Positions 7,496-16,577 are shown, counted from the stretch's first letter. The stretch is DNA of 64,000 nt from Priestia megaterium (GCA_008180335.1 VTEF01000008.1:11363-75362); one strand, 5' to 3'. Made by a program: numbers and translations. Notes: generated by a model from the letters alone, not told the origin.

Positions 7496-8875
7496 TTAAA
7501 ATAACAGATGAGCAACTAATACAATCAGCGGCAAGGCAATTGCTGTTCGCAGTAAAAAGATAAGCACTAAGTCTTTCACATTAATCGGCAGCTTTGATCC
7601 TAAAATTAATCCGCCGACTTCCGACATATACACAAGCTGTGTTACTGATAAACACGCAATAATAAAGCGCGTCATTTCGCTTTCAATGCCTCCGCTTAAA
7701 ATTGCCGGTAAAAACATATCGGCAAATCCGACTAAAATCGAAACAGATGCTTCAGTAGCTTCCGGTATTTGCATCAATGACAACAATGGAACAAATGGTG
7801 CACCAATCCATTCAAAAAACGGCGTGTACTCAGCAATAATTAACGAAATTGTCCCAATTGCCATTACGACTGGAATAACGGCTAACCACATATCAAGTAC
7901 GTTTTTCACACCATTTTGCATAAATGCAGAGAAGCTGCGGTTTTTTCGCGCCTGCTCAATCGCTTTTACTGCTCCCCACTGCAAAGGTGTATGTCCAGCT
8001 GGTACAAACTTTTCATCTTCGTGCTCAATTTCTTTAAAATACGTATCTTTCTTTTTTGAAAGCGGCGGGATACGGGGCATCACAACCGCTAACACAAGTC
8101 CTACTCCAACAATCGTTAAATAATACGGCACAAACATGTGAGCTAATCCAATTTCTGTAATAACAACAATTGAAAACGTAATCGACACTACTGAGAACGT
8201 TGTACTAATGACAGCAGCCTCGCGTTCTGTGTAATATCCGTCTTCATACTGCTTGCTCGTTAAAAAGACTCCAATTGTCCCGTCTCCAAGCCAAGAAGCC
8301 AAGCAATCCATTGAAGAACGTCCCGGTAACTTAAATACCGGCCGCATCATTTTTGCGAATAACACTCCACACAGATCGAGTAAACCAAAATCTAACAATA
8401 GCGGTAAAAACAAACCAGCAAGTAAAAATGTCGTCAGCAACACAGGAACTAATCCTGTTAGTAAAAAGCCTCCTGTGTTTTCTGACCAAATAAACGAAGG
8501 ACCTACTTCAAATAAAACCATTGCAGCAAAGAGAAACCCAAGTGCACGTGCAATGAAGAATGGCGGCGTTACCTGAAACAAGTTTGACCAAAACGGTGAC
8601 TTTATCATCCAAGAAGGCTGTACCCACTTTGCCAAACAACTTCCGACAAATGTAATTCCCATTAAGATTGTTGCGATTGCTGCGATATAATTCTCCAGCC
8701 AACCGCCTAATATATTCGCTAAAAATGCAACGGGTACTGTCATTCCATCTTCAAACGGGACCGGAATCATAAAGAGGATCATCCCGATTAAAGACGGAAT
8801 GATAAACCTTACATAATCACTTTTTGCATATTGTTGAACACTTTCTTTCGTCTTCTTTGCTGGAACGTTATTCAA
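7496..8875 (-). CDS. YjiH-family nucleoside-recognition (Gate) membrane protein
   Basis: A 459-residue polytopic membrane protein with about ten hydrophobic segments and the Gate (nucleoside recognition) pattern. SWLGDGTIGVFLTSKQYEDGYYTEREA is a family-typical charged loop and the C-terminal segments repeat the fold. The frame opens with TTG at 8881, but that codon abuts the GGGGGAG site. The second TTG at 8875 has six-base spacing and is preferred. It is the last gene of the operon, 18 bases after the racemase gene. YjiH proteins are often found with amidohydrolases and peptidases. Transport of an N-acyl or D-amino acid is a reasonable inference, but no substrate is visible in the sequence. 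Confidence 0.8.
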   Translation of the reverse strand: MNNVPAKKTKESVQQYAKSDYVRFIIPSLIGMILFMIPVPFEDGMTVPVAFLANILGGWLENYIAAIATILMGITFVGSCLAKWVQPSWMIKSPFWSNLFQVTPPFFIARALGFLFAAMVLFEVGPSFIWSENTGGFLLTGLVPVLLTTFLLAGLFLPLLLDFGLLDLCGVLFAKMMRPVFKLPGRSSMDCLASWLGDGTIGVFLTSKQYEDGYYTEREAAVISTTFSVVSITFSIVVITEIGLAHMFVPYYLTIVGVGLVLAVVMPRIPPLSKKKDTYFKEIEHEDEKFVPAGHTPLQWGAVKAIEQARKNRSFSAFMQNGVKNVLDMWLAVIPVVMAIGTISLIIAEYTPFFEWIGAPFVPLLSLMQIPEATEASVSILVGFADMFLPAILSGGIESEMTRFIIACLSVTQLVYMSEVGGLILGSKLPINVKDLVLIFLLRTAIALPLIVLVAHLLF

Positions 8876-8893
8876 ATGCAACTCCCCCTACCC

Positions 8894-10006
8894 TTATAGT
8901 TTATATAGTTTACTGTAATACGTACGCTCTTCAATCCGTTTGCGATTTGGCTCAAATCCAATTCCCGGTGTTTGTGGAATCGTAATTGTACCATTTTCGA
9001 CTGTAATCGCCGGATCGGTGATATCGGCATCGAAATAACGCGAAGATGCTGATGTATCACCAGGCAGCGTAAAGTTGTCAAGCGCCGTAATGGCAACATT
9101 ATGCGCGCGCCCTACTCCTGCTTCAAGCATTCCGCCGCACCATACCGGAACACCGTGAACTTTACATAAATCATGAATGAGTTTTGACTCATGCAATCCT
9201 CCAACTCGTCCAATTTTAATATTAATGATTTTGCAGCTTCCAAGTTCGATTGCATGTCTTGCATCTTCTACAGTGTAAATGCTTTCATCCAAGCATAGCG
9301 GCGTTTCAATTTGTCTTTGCAGCTTGGCATGGTCGATAATATCATCATATGCAAGCGGCTGTTCAATCATTGTTAAGTTAAACTCATCAAATGCTTTTAA
9401 CCGGTCCGTATCAGCAAGCGTATATGCTGAGTTTGCGTCAGCCATTAACGAGATATCAGGAAAATGCTTTCGCACTGCTTTTAAAATATCAAGATCCCAG
9501 CCTGGTTTCACTTTTAGCTTAATGCGTTTGTAGCCTTCCTCGCAGTGTTTTTCAACTGCTTTTAACAGTTCTGTCTCTGAATCTTTAATTCCTAAACTTA
9601 CACCGACATCGATTTTTTCTTTCGTACCGCCTAACACTTTTGCAAGCGGCTGTTCCAATGTTCTGGCATATAAATCCCACATTGCGCCTTCAAGTGCTGC
9701 TTTGGCCATTGTGTTCCCGCGGATCGGCTCAAATAATTTCTTCAGCTGTTCCGGATGAGACACCGGGTTTTGCAGCAGCAATGGAATTAAGAAATCCTCC
9801 ATGATATGCCAGTTTGTTTTTAATGTTTCTTCTTTATAATAAGGCTCAGGTGAAGCAACAGACTCCGCCCAGCCCGATAATCCGTTTTTTCCTTGAATTT
9901 CTACTAAAATAAACTCTTTATGCGTTTCGGTAAATACACTTGTTTTAAATGGCTCTAATAACTCCATTTTCACATGTCGTAAAATAATATGTTGAATCTC
10001 CATCAT
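8894..10006 (-). CDS. N-succinylamino acid racemase (MenC-like enolase superfamily)
   Basis: A 370-residue member of the muconate-lactonizing subgroup of the enolase superfamily. The catalytic KxK pair is K163/K165, metal ligands are D190, E215 and D240, and the opposite base is K264 (INIKIGRVGG). These sit one residue after the positions known in the Amycolatopsis enzyme. Sequence alone cannot separate o-succinylbenzoate synthase (MenC) from N-succinylamino acid racemase. There are no menaquinone genes nearby, while a GNAT transferase and an M20 deacylase flank it, so racemization of N-succinyl amino acids is the better call. A second ATG at 10003 is equally well spaced from the G-rich ribosome binding site. 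Confidence 0.85.
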   Translation of the reverse strand: MMEIQHIILRHVKMELLEPFKTSVFTETHKEFILVEIQGKNGLSGWAESVASPEPYYKEETLKTNWHIMEDFLIPLLLQNPVSHPEQLKKLFEPIRGNTMAKAALEGAMWDLYARTLEQPLAKVLGGTKEKIDVGVSLGIKDSETELLKAVEKHCEEGYKRIKLKVKPGWDLDILKAVRKHFPDISLMADANSAYTLADTDRLKAFDEFNLTMIEQPLAYDDIIDHAKLQRQIETPLCLDESIYTVEDARHAIELGSCKIINIKIGRVGGLHESKLIHDLCKVHGVPVWCGGMLEAGVGRAHNVAITALDNFTLPGDTSASSRYFDADITDPAITVENGTITIPQTPGIGFEPNRKRIEERTYYSKLYKL

Positions 10007-10024
10007 TTTCCCCCCTGTTTTCCC

Positions 10025-10855
10025 CTACTTTTTGGTGACGACATAATAATGAATATCACCGGCTGTTTTTACAAAATCCGTTACCTCATAGCCATCGTTC
10101 ACCGTGCGTTCAAACGCTTCACGCGTTTTTAACCGCCACTCTAGCGCAAGCTCCGGATTCTCTGCTTTCAATTTTTGATAATAAGCAGGAACAGGCACAA
10201 ATAATTCCTCTTTCCCTGCTTCTGCCTTAACTGCTTTCGGTACAGGTAGATCTTGTTCATTTAGATCAATGTTTAATAAAAGAGCATCTTCTTTAACAGT
10301 GCGCTCGTGAAGCTGTTTGTTTGCTTTTGCTGCAACACGTTCGCTGTTTACCCACCAGTGCACGACAAAGCGGTCAGATGGAATGCCTGCATTTAAAATA
10401 TCATTCATCTCTCCGTAGTAGTTTGCTTTGTATTGTGCACATACACCGCCCAGCTTTCGAATATTTAAATTCGCATTAGCAGTTTCAAGCGGGTTGTACG
10501 TCCATGCAATGAGATCGTAGCCTTTCTTCTTCGCTTCTTCTCGTTGCGCCCATTTTAATTTCTCACCAATCCCGTAGCTTCGGTATCCTTCTAGAATTCC
10601 AAGGCTGTGTGAACAAAGATAGACTTGCTGTCCGTCAAAGCCTGGGAATGAATATTGAAACCCGACAAGCTTGTCTTCAACAAAAGCACCGAGTACGAGC
10701 CCGCCATTTTTAATCGTTGCAATCATTAGCTCAACCGGTACCGGTTCTTCGCCTGCCCATACGGTACGCTCTAGTTCTTTTACTTGTGCAAGTTCAGCCG
10801 GATCTTCAATAAGCCGGATCTGAACCGCTCTGTTTTCAATAGTATTTGTCTTCAT
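10025..10855 (-). CDS. GNAT acyltransferase, predicted D-amino acid N-succinyltransferase
   Basis: A 276-residue GNAT-fold protein. The acyl-CoA binding region lies near residues 83-125 (LCSHSLGILEGYRSYGIGEKLKW, where GYRSYGIG is the pyrophosphate-binding Q/RxxGxG/A-like loop). It is longer than a single GNAT domain, with an extra C-terminal region of about 100 residues. GAGGTG stands five bases before ATG. A homologous gene lies beside N-succinylamino acid racemase and a desuccinylase in Geobacillus, where it succinylates D-amino acids using succinyl-CoA. Same order and spacing here (14-18 base gaps) support the same role. The acyl donor is inferred from context. Confidence 0.75.
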   Translation of the reverse strand: MKTNTIENRAVQIRLIEDPAELAQVKELERTVWAGEEPVPVELMIATIKNGGLVLGAFVEDKLVGFQYSFPGFDGQQVYLCSHSLGILEGYRSYGIGEKLKWAQREEAKKKGYDLIAWTYNPLETANANLNIRKLGGVCAQYKANYYGEMNDILNAGIPSDRFVVHWWVNSERVAAKANKQLHERTVKEDALLLNIDLNEQDLPVPKAVKAEAGKEELFVPVPAYYQKLKAENPELALEWRLKTREAFERTVNDGYEVTDFVKTAGDIHYYVVTKK

Positions 10856-10869
10856 CTGTACACCTCGTT

Positions 10870-11700
10870 CTACTCCATATAGGTCTGATGATAGGAATAT
10901 AGCTGTTCGAGTTTTTGCTGCCGTTTTTGCACGCGTTCCGGATCACGCACTTGAAACCCGGTTAACACCAAATCTAGCAAACTAATAATTGGTGCAATTG
11001 AATTAAAGCCGGATTCCACATTTGTTTCTGTAATCAGCGTCACATCCGCTAACTCACTGACAGGCGACAACAACCGGTCGGTTACTGCAATCACAGAAAC
11101 ATTGTATTGCTCTGCGTAGCGGGCAATATCTATTGCTTCTTCTACGTACCTCGGAAACGAAAGCACGACCACTGCGGAATTTGGCGTTAAATCACAAAGC
11201 ACTTCATGAAACTCGCCTGGTTGTGAAATCAGTCTTACATTTTCGCGTAACGTTGTTAACATGAGTGAAAACCAATGAGCGGCGCCATAGGAACTTCGGT
11301 ATCCAGCAATCACCACTTGATCCGCAGCTACTAACACATCAACTGCTTTCCAAATGTTTTCGACATTGCTCGGCTGTGTTAGCTGTTTTAATATTTTCAC
11401 TTCATTTGAAAGCACACGTTCAAGCGGATCTTGATCATTCTTTTCATTTTGAACTGAGCTGCTTACCATGATTCGCTGTTGAATCGATTCCTCCATCTGT
11501 GAAAAACTTTGAAACCCAAGGGAATATGCCAAGCGAATCACTGTCGTCTCACTGACACCGGATTCGCGGCCGATCTGAACTGCCGTCTGAAACGCTGCTT
11601 CTTCTAAGTGATTTATCAAATACTCAGCGACTTTCTTTTGTCCAGCTGATAAAGTTTGAAACTTTTCTTTCACTACCTGTTCAAAATGATGAGAGTTCAA
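10870..11700 (-). CDS. RpiR/MurR-family transcriptional regulator
   Basis: A 276-residue regulator with an N-terminal RpiR helix-turn-helix (residues about 1-77, including the recognition helix region ESGVSETTVIRLAYSLGF) and a C-terminal SIS domain (about 110-250, VVIAGYRSSYGAAHWF...VVVLSFPRYVEEA). I chose TTG 11700 because AAAGGAGGGG lies six bases before it. A GTG at 11733 in the same frame overlaps the deacylase stop by four bases but would place that strong site inside the coding region. RpiR proteins sense small phosphorylated or acyl ligands through SIS. It probably controls its own operon, acting at the inverted repeat 12914-12934. Confidence 0.85.
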   Translation of the reverse strand: MNSHHFEQVVKEKFQTLSAGQKKVAEYLINHLEEAAFQTAVQIGRESGVSETTVIRLAYSLGFQSFSQMEESIQQRIMVSSSVQNEKNDQDPLERVLSNEVKILKQLTQPSNVENIWKAVDVLVAADQVVIAGYRSSYGAAHWFSLMLTTLRENVRLISQPGEFHEVLCDLTPNSAVVVLSFPRYVEEAIDIARYAEQYNVSVIAVTDRLLSPVSELADVTLITETNVESGFNSIAPIISLLDLVLTGFQVRDPERVQKRQQKLEQLYSYHQTYME

Positions 11701-11729
11701 TAATCCCCCTCCTTTCAGCTTTTCTTTCC

Positions 11730-12869
11730 TCACTGCTGGAAGTCTGTTTGAGAAGCGAGCAAAGCTGTTTTCGTTAAAATATGCGTGCCGTAAACTAGTG
11801 CTTCTAAATCAAACGTCATTTGCGGATGATGAAGCCCATGCTTTAACCCGCACCCAAGTCCAATCATGGTTGAAGCTACATGTGGATAGTGTGCTGAATA
11901 AAAATGAAAGTCCTCTGCGCCTTTTGTTTCACAGGCAGGAGCTAACCCGCCTGGCCCTAAAACCGCTTTGATTGCTTCTTTTGTCCGGTTTATGACTCGT
12001 TCATTCACAACAGCCGCATATGTATGGCCTTCCCACTCCCAGTCAATCGTTGTTTCAGTTAAAGCTGATACACGTTCAAGCACATGCACCGTTCGCTTCT
12101 TTAACTCTTCCATGCCGCTGTTTGTCGCAGCGCGAAGGTCAAGTGCGAATACCGCTTCATCTGGAATCACGTTTGTACTGTCTGTACCTGCATGCAGCTT
12201 CGTCATTTTCACAGAATAATCACGCTCTGCCTCTAAGCGAATCCCTTGCAGCACCTGAATCACTTGAGCTGCAGCTTCAATTGCATTTCTTCCGAGCTCC
12301 GGTCGAGATGCATGAGCTTGCAGTCCGTGAATTTTGCCGTGCAGCGTCACTGAAGAACCATGCAAAATAACAGGAGCTGCCATCTTTTTATCAACTTCCC
12401 ATTCCGGCCTTACATGAATGCCGTACAGCTCCGTTACTCCTTCAAGCACCCCGTCTTTGATCATCTCAACAGCGCCTGTTCCTGTTTCTTCTGCTGGTTG
12501 AAAAATAAAACGGATCGTTTTTTGAGGCACAATTTTTAAATCAGCTAATGTTAACGCTGTATGCACTAACATCGTGCTATGCGCATCATGCCCGCAAGAA
12601 TGATTCGCTTTTAACACGCCATCGACATATTGAACAACTGCATCCATATCTGCTCTGATTGCAATTATTTCAGAAGACACTCCTGCTAAATCGGCAATAA
12701 ATCCATGATGCCCTGAAAACGCTTGAATTTGATATCCTGCTTCAGCCAGCTTTTGCTGTAGATAAGCAGATGTTTTCACTTCTTGCCCGCTCGGTTCTGC
12801 CAGTTCATGCAGATCGCGATACGTTTGGTAAATATCAGACTTTTTGGAGTCAAGATAAGACTGAATCAT
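11730..12869 (-). CDS. M20 metallopeptidase, predicted N-succinyl-L-amino acid deacylase
   Basis: A 379-residue M20D amidohydrolase. Metal and catalytic motifs are RADMDAV (D74), SCGHDAHS (C92, H94) and QPAEE (E127/E128), with further His residues in HVRPEWE and in the C-terminal GLHHPQ. A lid/dimerization domain lies between about 175 and 290. AGGAGG precedes ATG 12869. It is the first gene of the five-gene operon and overlaps or abuts the regulator. M20D enzymes hydrolyse N-acyl amino acids. With the racemase and transferase downstream, release of free L-amino acid from the N-succinyl-L form is the likely reaction, which makes the D-to-L conversion irreversible. N-acetyl substrates remain possible. 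Confidence 0.83.
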   Translation of the reverse strand: MIQSYLDSKKSDIYQTYRDLHELAEPSGQEVKTSAYLQQKLAEAGYQIQAFSGHHGFIADLAGVSSEIIAIRADMDAVVQYVDGVLKANHSCGHDAHSTMLVHTALTLADLKIVPQKTIRFIFQPAEETGTGAVEMIKDGVLEGVTELYGIHVRPEWEVDKKMAAPVILHGSSVTLHGKIHGLQAHASRPELGRNAIEAAAQVIQVLQGIRLEAERDYSVKMTKLHAGTDSTNVIPDEAVFALDLRAATNSGMEELKKRTVHVLERVSALTETTIDWEWEGHTYAAVVNERVINRTKEAIKAVLGPGGLAPACETKGAEDFHFYSAHYPHVASTMIGLGCGLKHGLHHPQMTFDLEALVYGTHILTKTALLASQTDFQQ

Positions 12870-12893
12870 AGCAACCTCCTAACCTCAAGACGT

Positions 12894-12934
12894 ATTATAT
12901 CCTTCACTTTAATAAGATAAAGAAGTTTATCCTT
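12894..12934 (-). promoter_or_regulatory. Promoter and RpiR-operator candidate of the D-to-L amino acid operon
   Basis: A perfect minus-strand TATAAT lies at 12894-12899. Just upstream, at 12914-12934, AAGATAAA and TTTATCCTT form an imperfect inverted repeat around GAAG, where the -35 should be. The octamer ATCCTTCA also occurs twice (12898-12905 and 12929-12936). An operator overlapping the -35 of an operon that encodes its own RpiR regulator is plausible, but the -35 hexamer itself is weak. Confidence 0.45.
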
Positions 12935-13155
12935 CATAATTCTAGTTATATAGTATCATAAGATTCAGATAATTCATATAAAAAATTTACAAAAATTTAT
13001 CTTGCATAACTGAAAATTTTTGCTAAAAAGAAATACTAAATAATCGATCAATAGCAAAAGCTTTACAATGGATTAATGCTATCTTAAACAAAAATTCATG
13101 TCTGACTGTTATCTTATAGATGTCTATCTCACTTTTTAAAATCCGGGAGGTCATT

Positions 13156-14376
13156 ATGAAGAAACGAAAGTTGGCCAAGTATTTTAACGTCTTAAGTATT
13201 GCTGCATTAAGTTCCTTTTTAGCTGTATCTTCTACTGCAAGTGCAGCTGAAGACAGCAAAGGAGCAACTGTTCAACTATCTGAAAAAAAACATCATGAAC
13301 GTCACGCAAAGGAAAGACATGCTGTTGGAAGTCTAAAACTGATTGGCGAACAAAGAATTCCTTTTAAACAAACTTTTCAAGATACCATTGTAGGAGGAAT
13401 TTCAGGACTTGCTTACAATTCTAAACAGGATGCGTGGGTAATGATAAGCGACGACAGATCAGATAACAATTCTGCACGTTTTTATACAGCTCAACTAAAC
13501 TATGATCATAAGGATTTTAATTCAGTTGCACTGAACGAGGTACATTTTTTAAAGCAGGCTGACGGGACAACCTACCCTAATCAGACGCAATATGCCACTC
13601 AAGGTGGCGAAGTGCCTGACTTTGAATCGATACGTGTCGATCCAAAAGACGGAAGCATTTGGTATACAAGCGAAGGAAGCCGTTCGCTTAGCTTAAATCC
13701 TTTTGTAAGACATGCAACTGCAGACGGGGAATACTTGTCTACCTTGCCTTTAACCGAACAATTTAAGATGATGCCAGAACAAGAGATGGGACCGCGCAAT
13801 AACTTAACTTTCGAAGGCCTTACATTTTCAAAGGACGGCAAGTCGTTATGGACTTCTATGGAAGGACCTTTGTACCAGGATGGATCTGTTCCTACCACAG
13901 ATACTGGGGCATTTTCACGCATTACCCAATATGACCGCAACGGAAAAGTACGCGCACAATATGCATACCCTGTTGATGCGATTCCAGCAGAGCCGGGTCC
14001 AGGCAAGTTCGCGGATAATGGCATATCAGAAATTTTGGCAGTGAACAAACATAAATTGCTGACGGTTGAACGTTCTGGCGTTCAAGGTGCGGATGGGACA
14101 TTTAAAAATTATATTCGTATCTATGAAATGGATACACGCGGAGCAACTGATATCCGTAGGATGGATTCACTACAAGGAAAAAAATTTAAACCTGCTAAAA
14201 AGCGACTCGTTCTTGATTTAACAACATTAGATTTACCGAAAGTGGACAACATCGAAGGAATTGCTTGGGGACCAAAACTTTCAAATGGACATGACAGTTT
14301 AGTTCTAGTCTCAGATGATAATTTTAACCAAAATCAAGTAACTCAGTTGCTAGCATTTGAAGTATTACCAAAATAA
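13156..14376 (+). CDS. Secreted esterase-like/phytase-like protein (PF13449 type)
   Basis: A 406-residue exported protein with a signal peptide ending near SSTASAA (residues about 1-31) and a His-rich linker after it. The body has the repeated beta-propeller-like motifs of the esterase-like activity of phytase family: GGISGLAYN, VMISDDRSDNNSARFYT, DFESIRVDPKDGSIWYTSEG, NIEGIAWGP and LVLVSDDNFN near the C-terminus. Start ATG 13156 follows GGAGG at 13146-13150. An upstream in-frame ATG has no such site. It probably binds Ca2+ and hydrolyses phosphate or carboxyl esters outside the cell, but the family's substrates are poorly defined. It is a single gene with its own terminator. Confidence 0.8.
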   Translation: MKKRKLAKYFNVLSIAALSSFLAVSSTASAAEDSKGATVQLSEKKHHERHAKERHAVGSLKLIGEQRIPFKQTFQDTIVGGISGLAYNSKQDAWVMISDDRSDNNSARFYTAQLNYDHKDFNSVALNEVHFLKQADGTTYPNQTQYATQGGEVPDFESIRVDPKDGSIWYTSEGSRSLSLNPFVRHATADGEYLSTLPLTEQFKMMPEQEMGPRNNLTFEGLTFSKDGKSLWTSMEGPLYQDGSVPTTDTGAFSRITQYDRNGKVRAQYAYPVDAIPAEPGPGKFADNGISEILAVNKHKLLTVERSGVQGADGTFKNYIRIYEMDTRGATDIRRMDSLQGKKFKPAKKRLVLDLTTLDLPKVDNIEGIAWGPKLSNGHDSLVLVSDDNFNQNQVTQLLAFEVLPK

Positions 14377-14411
14377 AGGGAGACGAACAATCTAAATGTA
14401 TGAGCAGTACC

Positions 14412-14443
14412 CCCCCACTTAGCAACCTTCAAGTGGGGGTTTT
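14412..14443 (+). terminator. Terminator of the phytase-like gene
   Basis: A nine-base GC-rich stem (14412-14420 with 14431-14439) is followed by TTTTA. Confidence 0.8.
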
Positions 14444-14484
14444 ACTATTGGTTGAATCGAGATAAGGCTGACACTATGCTTGGA

Positions 14485-14805
14485 TTAATTTCTTGGCCAC
14501 AAAATAACCACACCAATTAAGCAAATGAGACCGCTAAGCCAATCATATATAGCTGGATTCTTTTTATCAACCCACCACCAAAGTAAGCTCACTATAATGA
14601 ACACACCACCGTACACAGCGTATACACGTCCAAACTTAGGAAATGCCTGCCATGTAATGAGAATGCCATACAAAACCAAAGCTGCCCCACTCATGAAGCC
14701 TAACCACATAGATGCTCCCTCACGTATCCATTGCCAAATAAGATAACCTCCGCCAATCTCAGCTACTCCAGCTAACAAAAAGATAAAAATTGCTTTACTC
14801 ACCAT
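14485..14805 (-). CDS. YnfA family (UPF0060) small membrane protein
   Basis: A 106-residue, four-helix membrane protein of the UPF0060/YnfA family, recognisable from AGVAEIGGGYLIWQW, GRVYAVYGGVFI and the C-terminal DWLSGLICLIGVVILWP. The length is typical of the family. It is related in size and topology to small multidrug resistance exporters, but a transport role is not established. It is convergent to the phytase-like gene and monocistronic. Confidence 0.88.
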   Translation of the reverse strand: MVSKAIFIFLLAGVAEIGGGYLIWQWIREGASMWLGFMSGAALVLYGILITWQAFPKFGRVYAVYGGVFIIVSLLWWWVDKKNPAIYDWLSGLICLIGVVILWPRN

Positions 14806-14860
14806 TATTGCTCCTTGTATGAATTTTCATTTTATAACATATTTATCTAGCTCCTCTTAC

Positions 14861-14894
14861 AAAAAGCCCATATCTTTATTAGACATGAGCTTTA
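14861..14894 (-). terminator. Terminator of the ECF sigma/anti-sigma operon
   Basis: Arms around 14863-14876 and 14881-14894 pair with two G-U wobbles, and on the minus strand a five-base T-run follows. It lies downstream of the DUF4179 gene. Confidence 0.65.
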
Positions 14895-14959
14895 CTGTAT
14901 ATAGTTTCATGATTTTTCTTTTAAACTCTAAATGAAGGAAAACCCATTACTAACTCTAT

Positions 14960-16054
14960 TTACTTTTGCTTTGGTAAATTGATTTTTAATTCTAGTTCTT
15001 CCATTGCTTCGTTTCCTTCTGCTAATCTTGATTCATTTTTATCAATATATGGTTTTAAGATTAGTGATTTAGGTAACTCTCTATTAGAAACATAGTTAAT
15101 GTCAAGCGTATAAGAATCTTCATCTAGTTCACCGACTGATTCTAATTGGGTTAATTGTTTTCCCTTTTCATCATAAACCGCTACTTTAAGAGGTCGAGAT
15201 GCCGAGAATTTGAAACCTTTTTCTTCATATCTTGCTGCAACATGTGTTGTAATAGGCGTAGCTGTTATCTCAGAAACTGAAAACGTTGCTTTTCCTGTTG
15301 TTTTAGTTGCAACAGGTTGAGCATGCGCAATCTCTGATACAGTTCTTTGAACAGGTACGTTTAGCTCAAACATATGATCAACCCCTTCAAAAGCGATTTT
15401 TAATTTCGCAGCGAATTCATTTGGAAGAGATTCTTCACTAGACAAGTCTCCCCCCATTCCTTCTGGTATTTGAAGAATAAGTGCATTCGGATAGTTTTCC
15501 CCAGCCGGTTGATAAGAAACAGATTGATTCTTTCCATTGACTTCAATAAAAATATCTTTAACAAGATCTGTTATTTTTCTACTTTTGTTCCCTGCTAGTA
15601 CTTTGCCATCTTTTATATTGACTCCATCTACGTTTACTAAAAACGCAGCACGTGTCCCATCGTATACTACTTCACTTGCATTTAGTGTTACATCTTTAAA
15701 CGTATTTTCACTTTCAACCGCTTTAATAAATCCTTTCTCTCCCGCATACTTTAATCCTAAATCATCTTCAAGCGACAGAAATACATCACCTAATAATGGT
15801 ACTTTTTTTATTGTCTCTGCCATTGTCGGTGATATAAAAGCTGATGAAAATAAGCCTGCTCCTAAAATAAGCCCTGCTGCTGTAACAGATAGTATTTTAC
15901 GTCGTCTTAAACGGTGAACGTTAGTTGATGATTCATTAGGCATATTTCGGATTGCCTCATATGTTTCATCAAGCTTTGCACGAACTAATGGAGACATCAT
16001 CTGTTCATTTTCTTTTTCCTCTTTTAACTGTTTATTTAAATCAAATTGGTTCAT
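14960..16054 (-). CDS. DUF4179 membrane protein, predicted anti-sigma factor
   Basis: A 364-residue protein with a cytosolic N-terminal part of about 52 residues, one transmembrane segment (about 53-75) and an external DUF4179 domain starting around FISPTMAETIKKVPLLGDVF. This layout is that of membrane anti-sigma factors in Bacilli. The gene overlaps the ECF sigma gene by 14 bases, so the two are translationally coupled. It presumably holds the sigma factor at the membrane until an external signal arrives. The signal is unknown. A zinc-binding HxxxCxxC anti-sigma motif is not seen. Confidence 0.78.
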   Translation of the reverse strand: MNQFDLNKQLKEEKENEQMMSPLVRAKLDETYEAIRNMPNESSTNVHRLRRRKILSVTAAGLILGAGLFSSAFISPTMAETIKKVPLLGDVFLSLEDDLGLKYAGEKGFIKAVESENTFKDVTLNASEVVYDGTRAAFLVNVDGVNIKDGKVLAGNKSRKITDLVKDIFIEVNGKNQSVSYQPAGENYPNALILQIPEGMGGDLSSEESLPNEFAAKLKIAFEGVDHMFELNVPVQRTVSEIAHAQPVATKTTGKATFSVSEITATPITTHVAARYEEKGFKFSASRPLKVAVYDEKGKQLTQLESVGELDEDSYTLDINYVSNRELPKSLILKPYIDKNESRLAEGNEAMEELELKINLPKQK

Positions 16055-16577
16055 AGTTGTTCAATCCTCTCTCACTAGATTTTAATTGTTTAAAAAGTTC
16101 AAGCTTGGCTTGTTTTAGCCATTTCTTAACTGCGCTTTCCGACAAACTTAAAGTTTCAGCAATTTGTTTTAATGTCATGTCTTGAAAATAATGCAGAATA
16201 ATGACAATCCGCTGTTTAGAATTAATCCTGTTAAGCGCTTCTCTTAGATACACACCTTCATATTCATCTGAAACAGGCTCTGTAAAAGAGACTCCATCAT
16301 CCGTAAGAATAACTCTTGATCTCTTAGAAAGAATTGTATTGCATTCATTGATCAGGATTCTAAAAATCCAAGTTTTAAAATAAGTTGATTCCCTAAGCTG
16401 ATGAATCGATTTATAAGCTTTCAAAATCGTTTCTTGAAGAGTATCAGCAGTATCTTCGTCATTTCTAACGATAGCTTTGGCAGTCTGAAACAAAGGCTGT
16501 TCTACTAAACGGATAAGCCGAATAAAAGCTTCTTTATCCCCATTCTTGGCTGCCTGTACTTCATGATCAGTAATCAC
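16041..16577 (-). CDS. ECF RNA polymerase sigma factor
   Basis: A 178-residue sigma-70 family protein of ECF type. Region 2 covers about residues 20-90 (DTADTLQETILKAYKSIHQL and the TYFKTWIFRILINEC segment). Region 4 covers about 115-165, with the helix-turn-helix LKQIAETLSLSESAVKKWLKQAK. The start is GTG 16577 after AAGGAAG. It is encoded just upstream of, and overlapping, a DUF4179 membrane protein, the usual pairing with an anti-sigma factor. I could not identify its autoregulatory promoter with confidence. Confidence 0.88.
   Translation of the reverse strand: MITDHEVQAAKNGDKEAFIRLIRLVEQPLFQTAKAIVRNDEDTADTLQETILKAYKSIHQLRESTYFKTWIFRILINECNTILSKRSRVILTDDGVSFTEPVSDEYEGVYLREALNRINSKQRIVIILHYFQDMTLKQIAETLSLSESAVKKWLKQAKLELFKQLKSSERGLNNYEPI

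Noticed and set aside
7686-8123. 145-codon plus-strand frame opposite the YjiH-family gene
   Set aside because: It is antisense to a well-supported membrane protein gene and has Ser/Thr/Asn-rich composition typical of a shadow frame.
13599-14048. 149-codon minus-strand frame
   Set aside because: Antisense to the phytase-like gene, with no ribosome binding site and no recognisable motif.
14485-14805. YnfA-like protein as a small multidrug resistance exporter
   Set aside because: Size and topology are similar, but the sequence belongs to UPF0060, for which transport is not established.
15537-15917. 126-codon plus-strand frame
   Set aside because: Shadow of the DUF4179 anti-sigma gene on the other strand.
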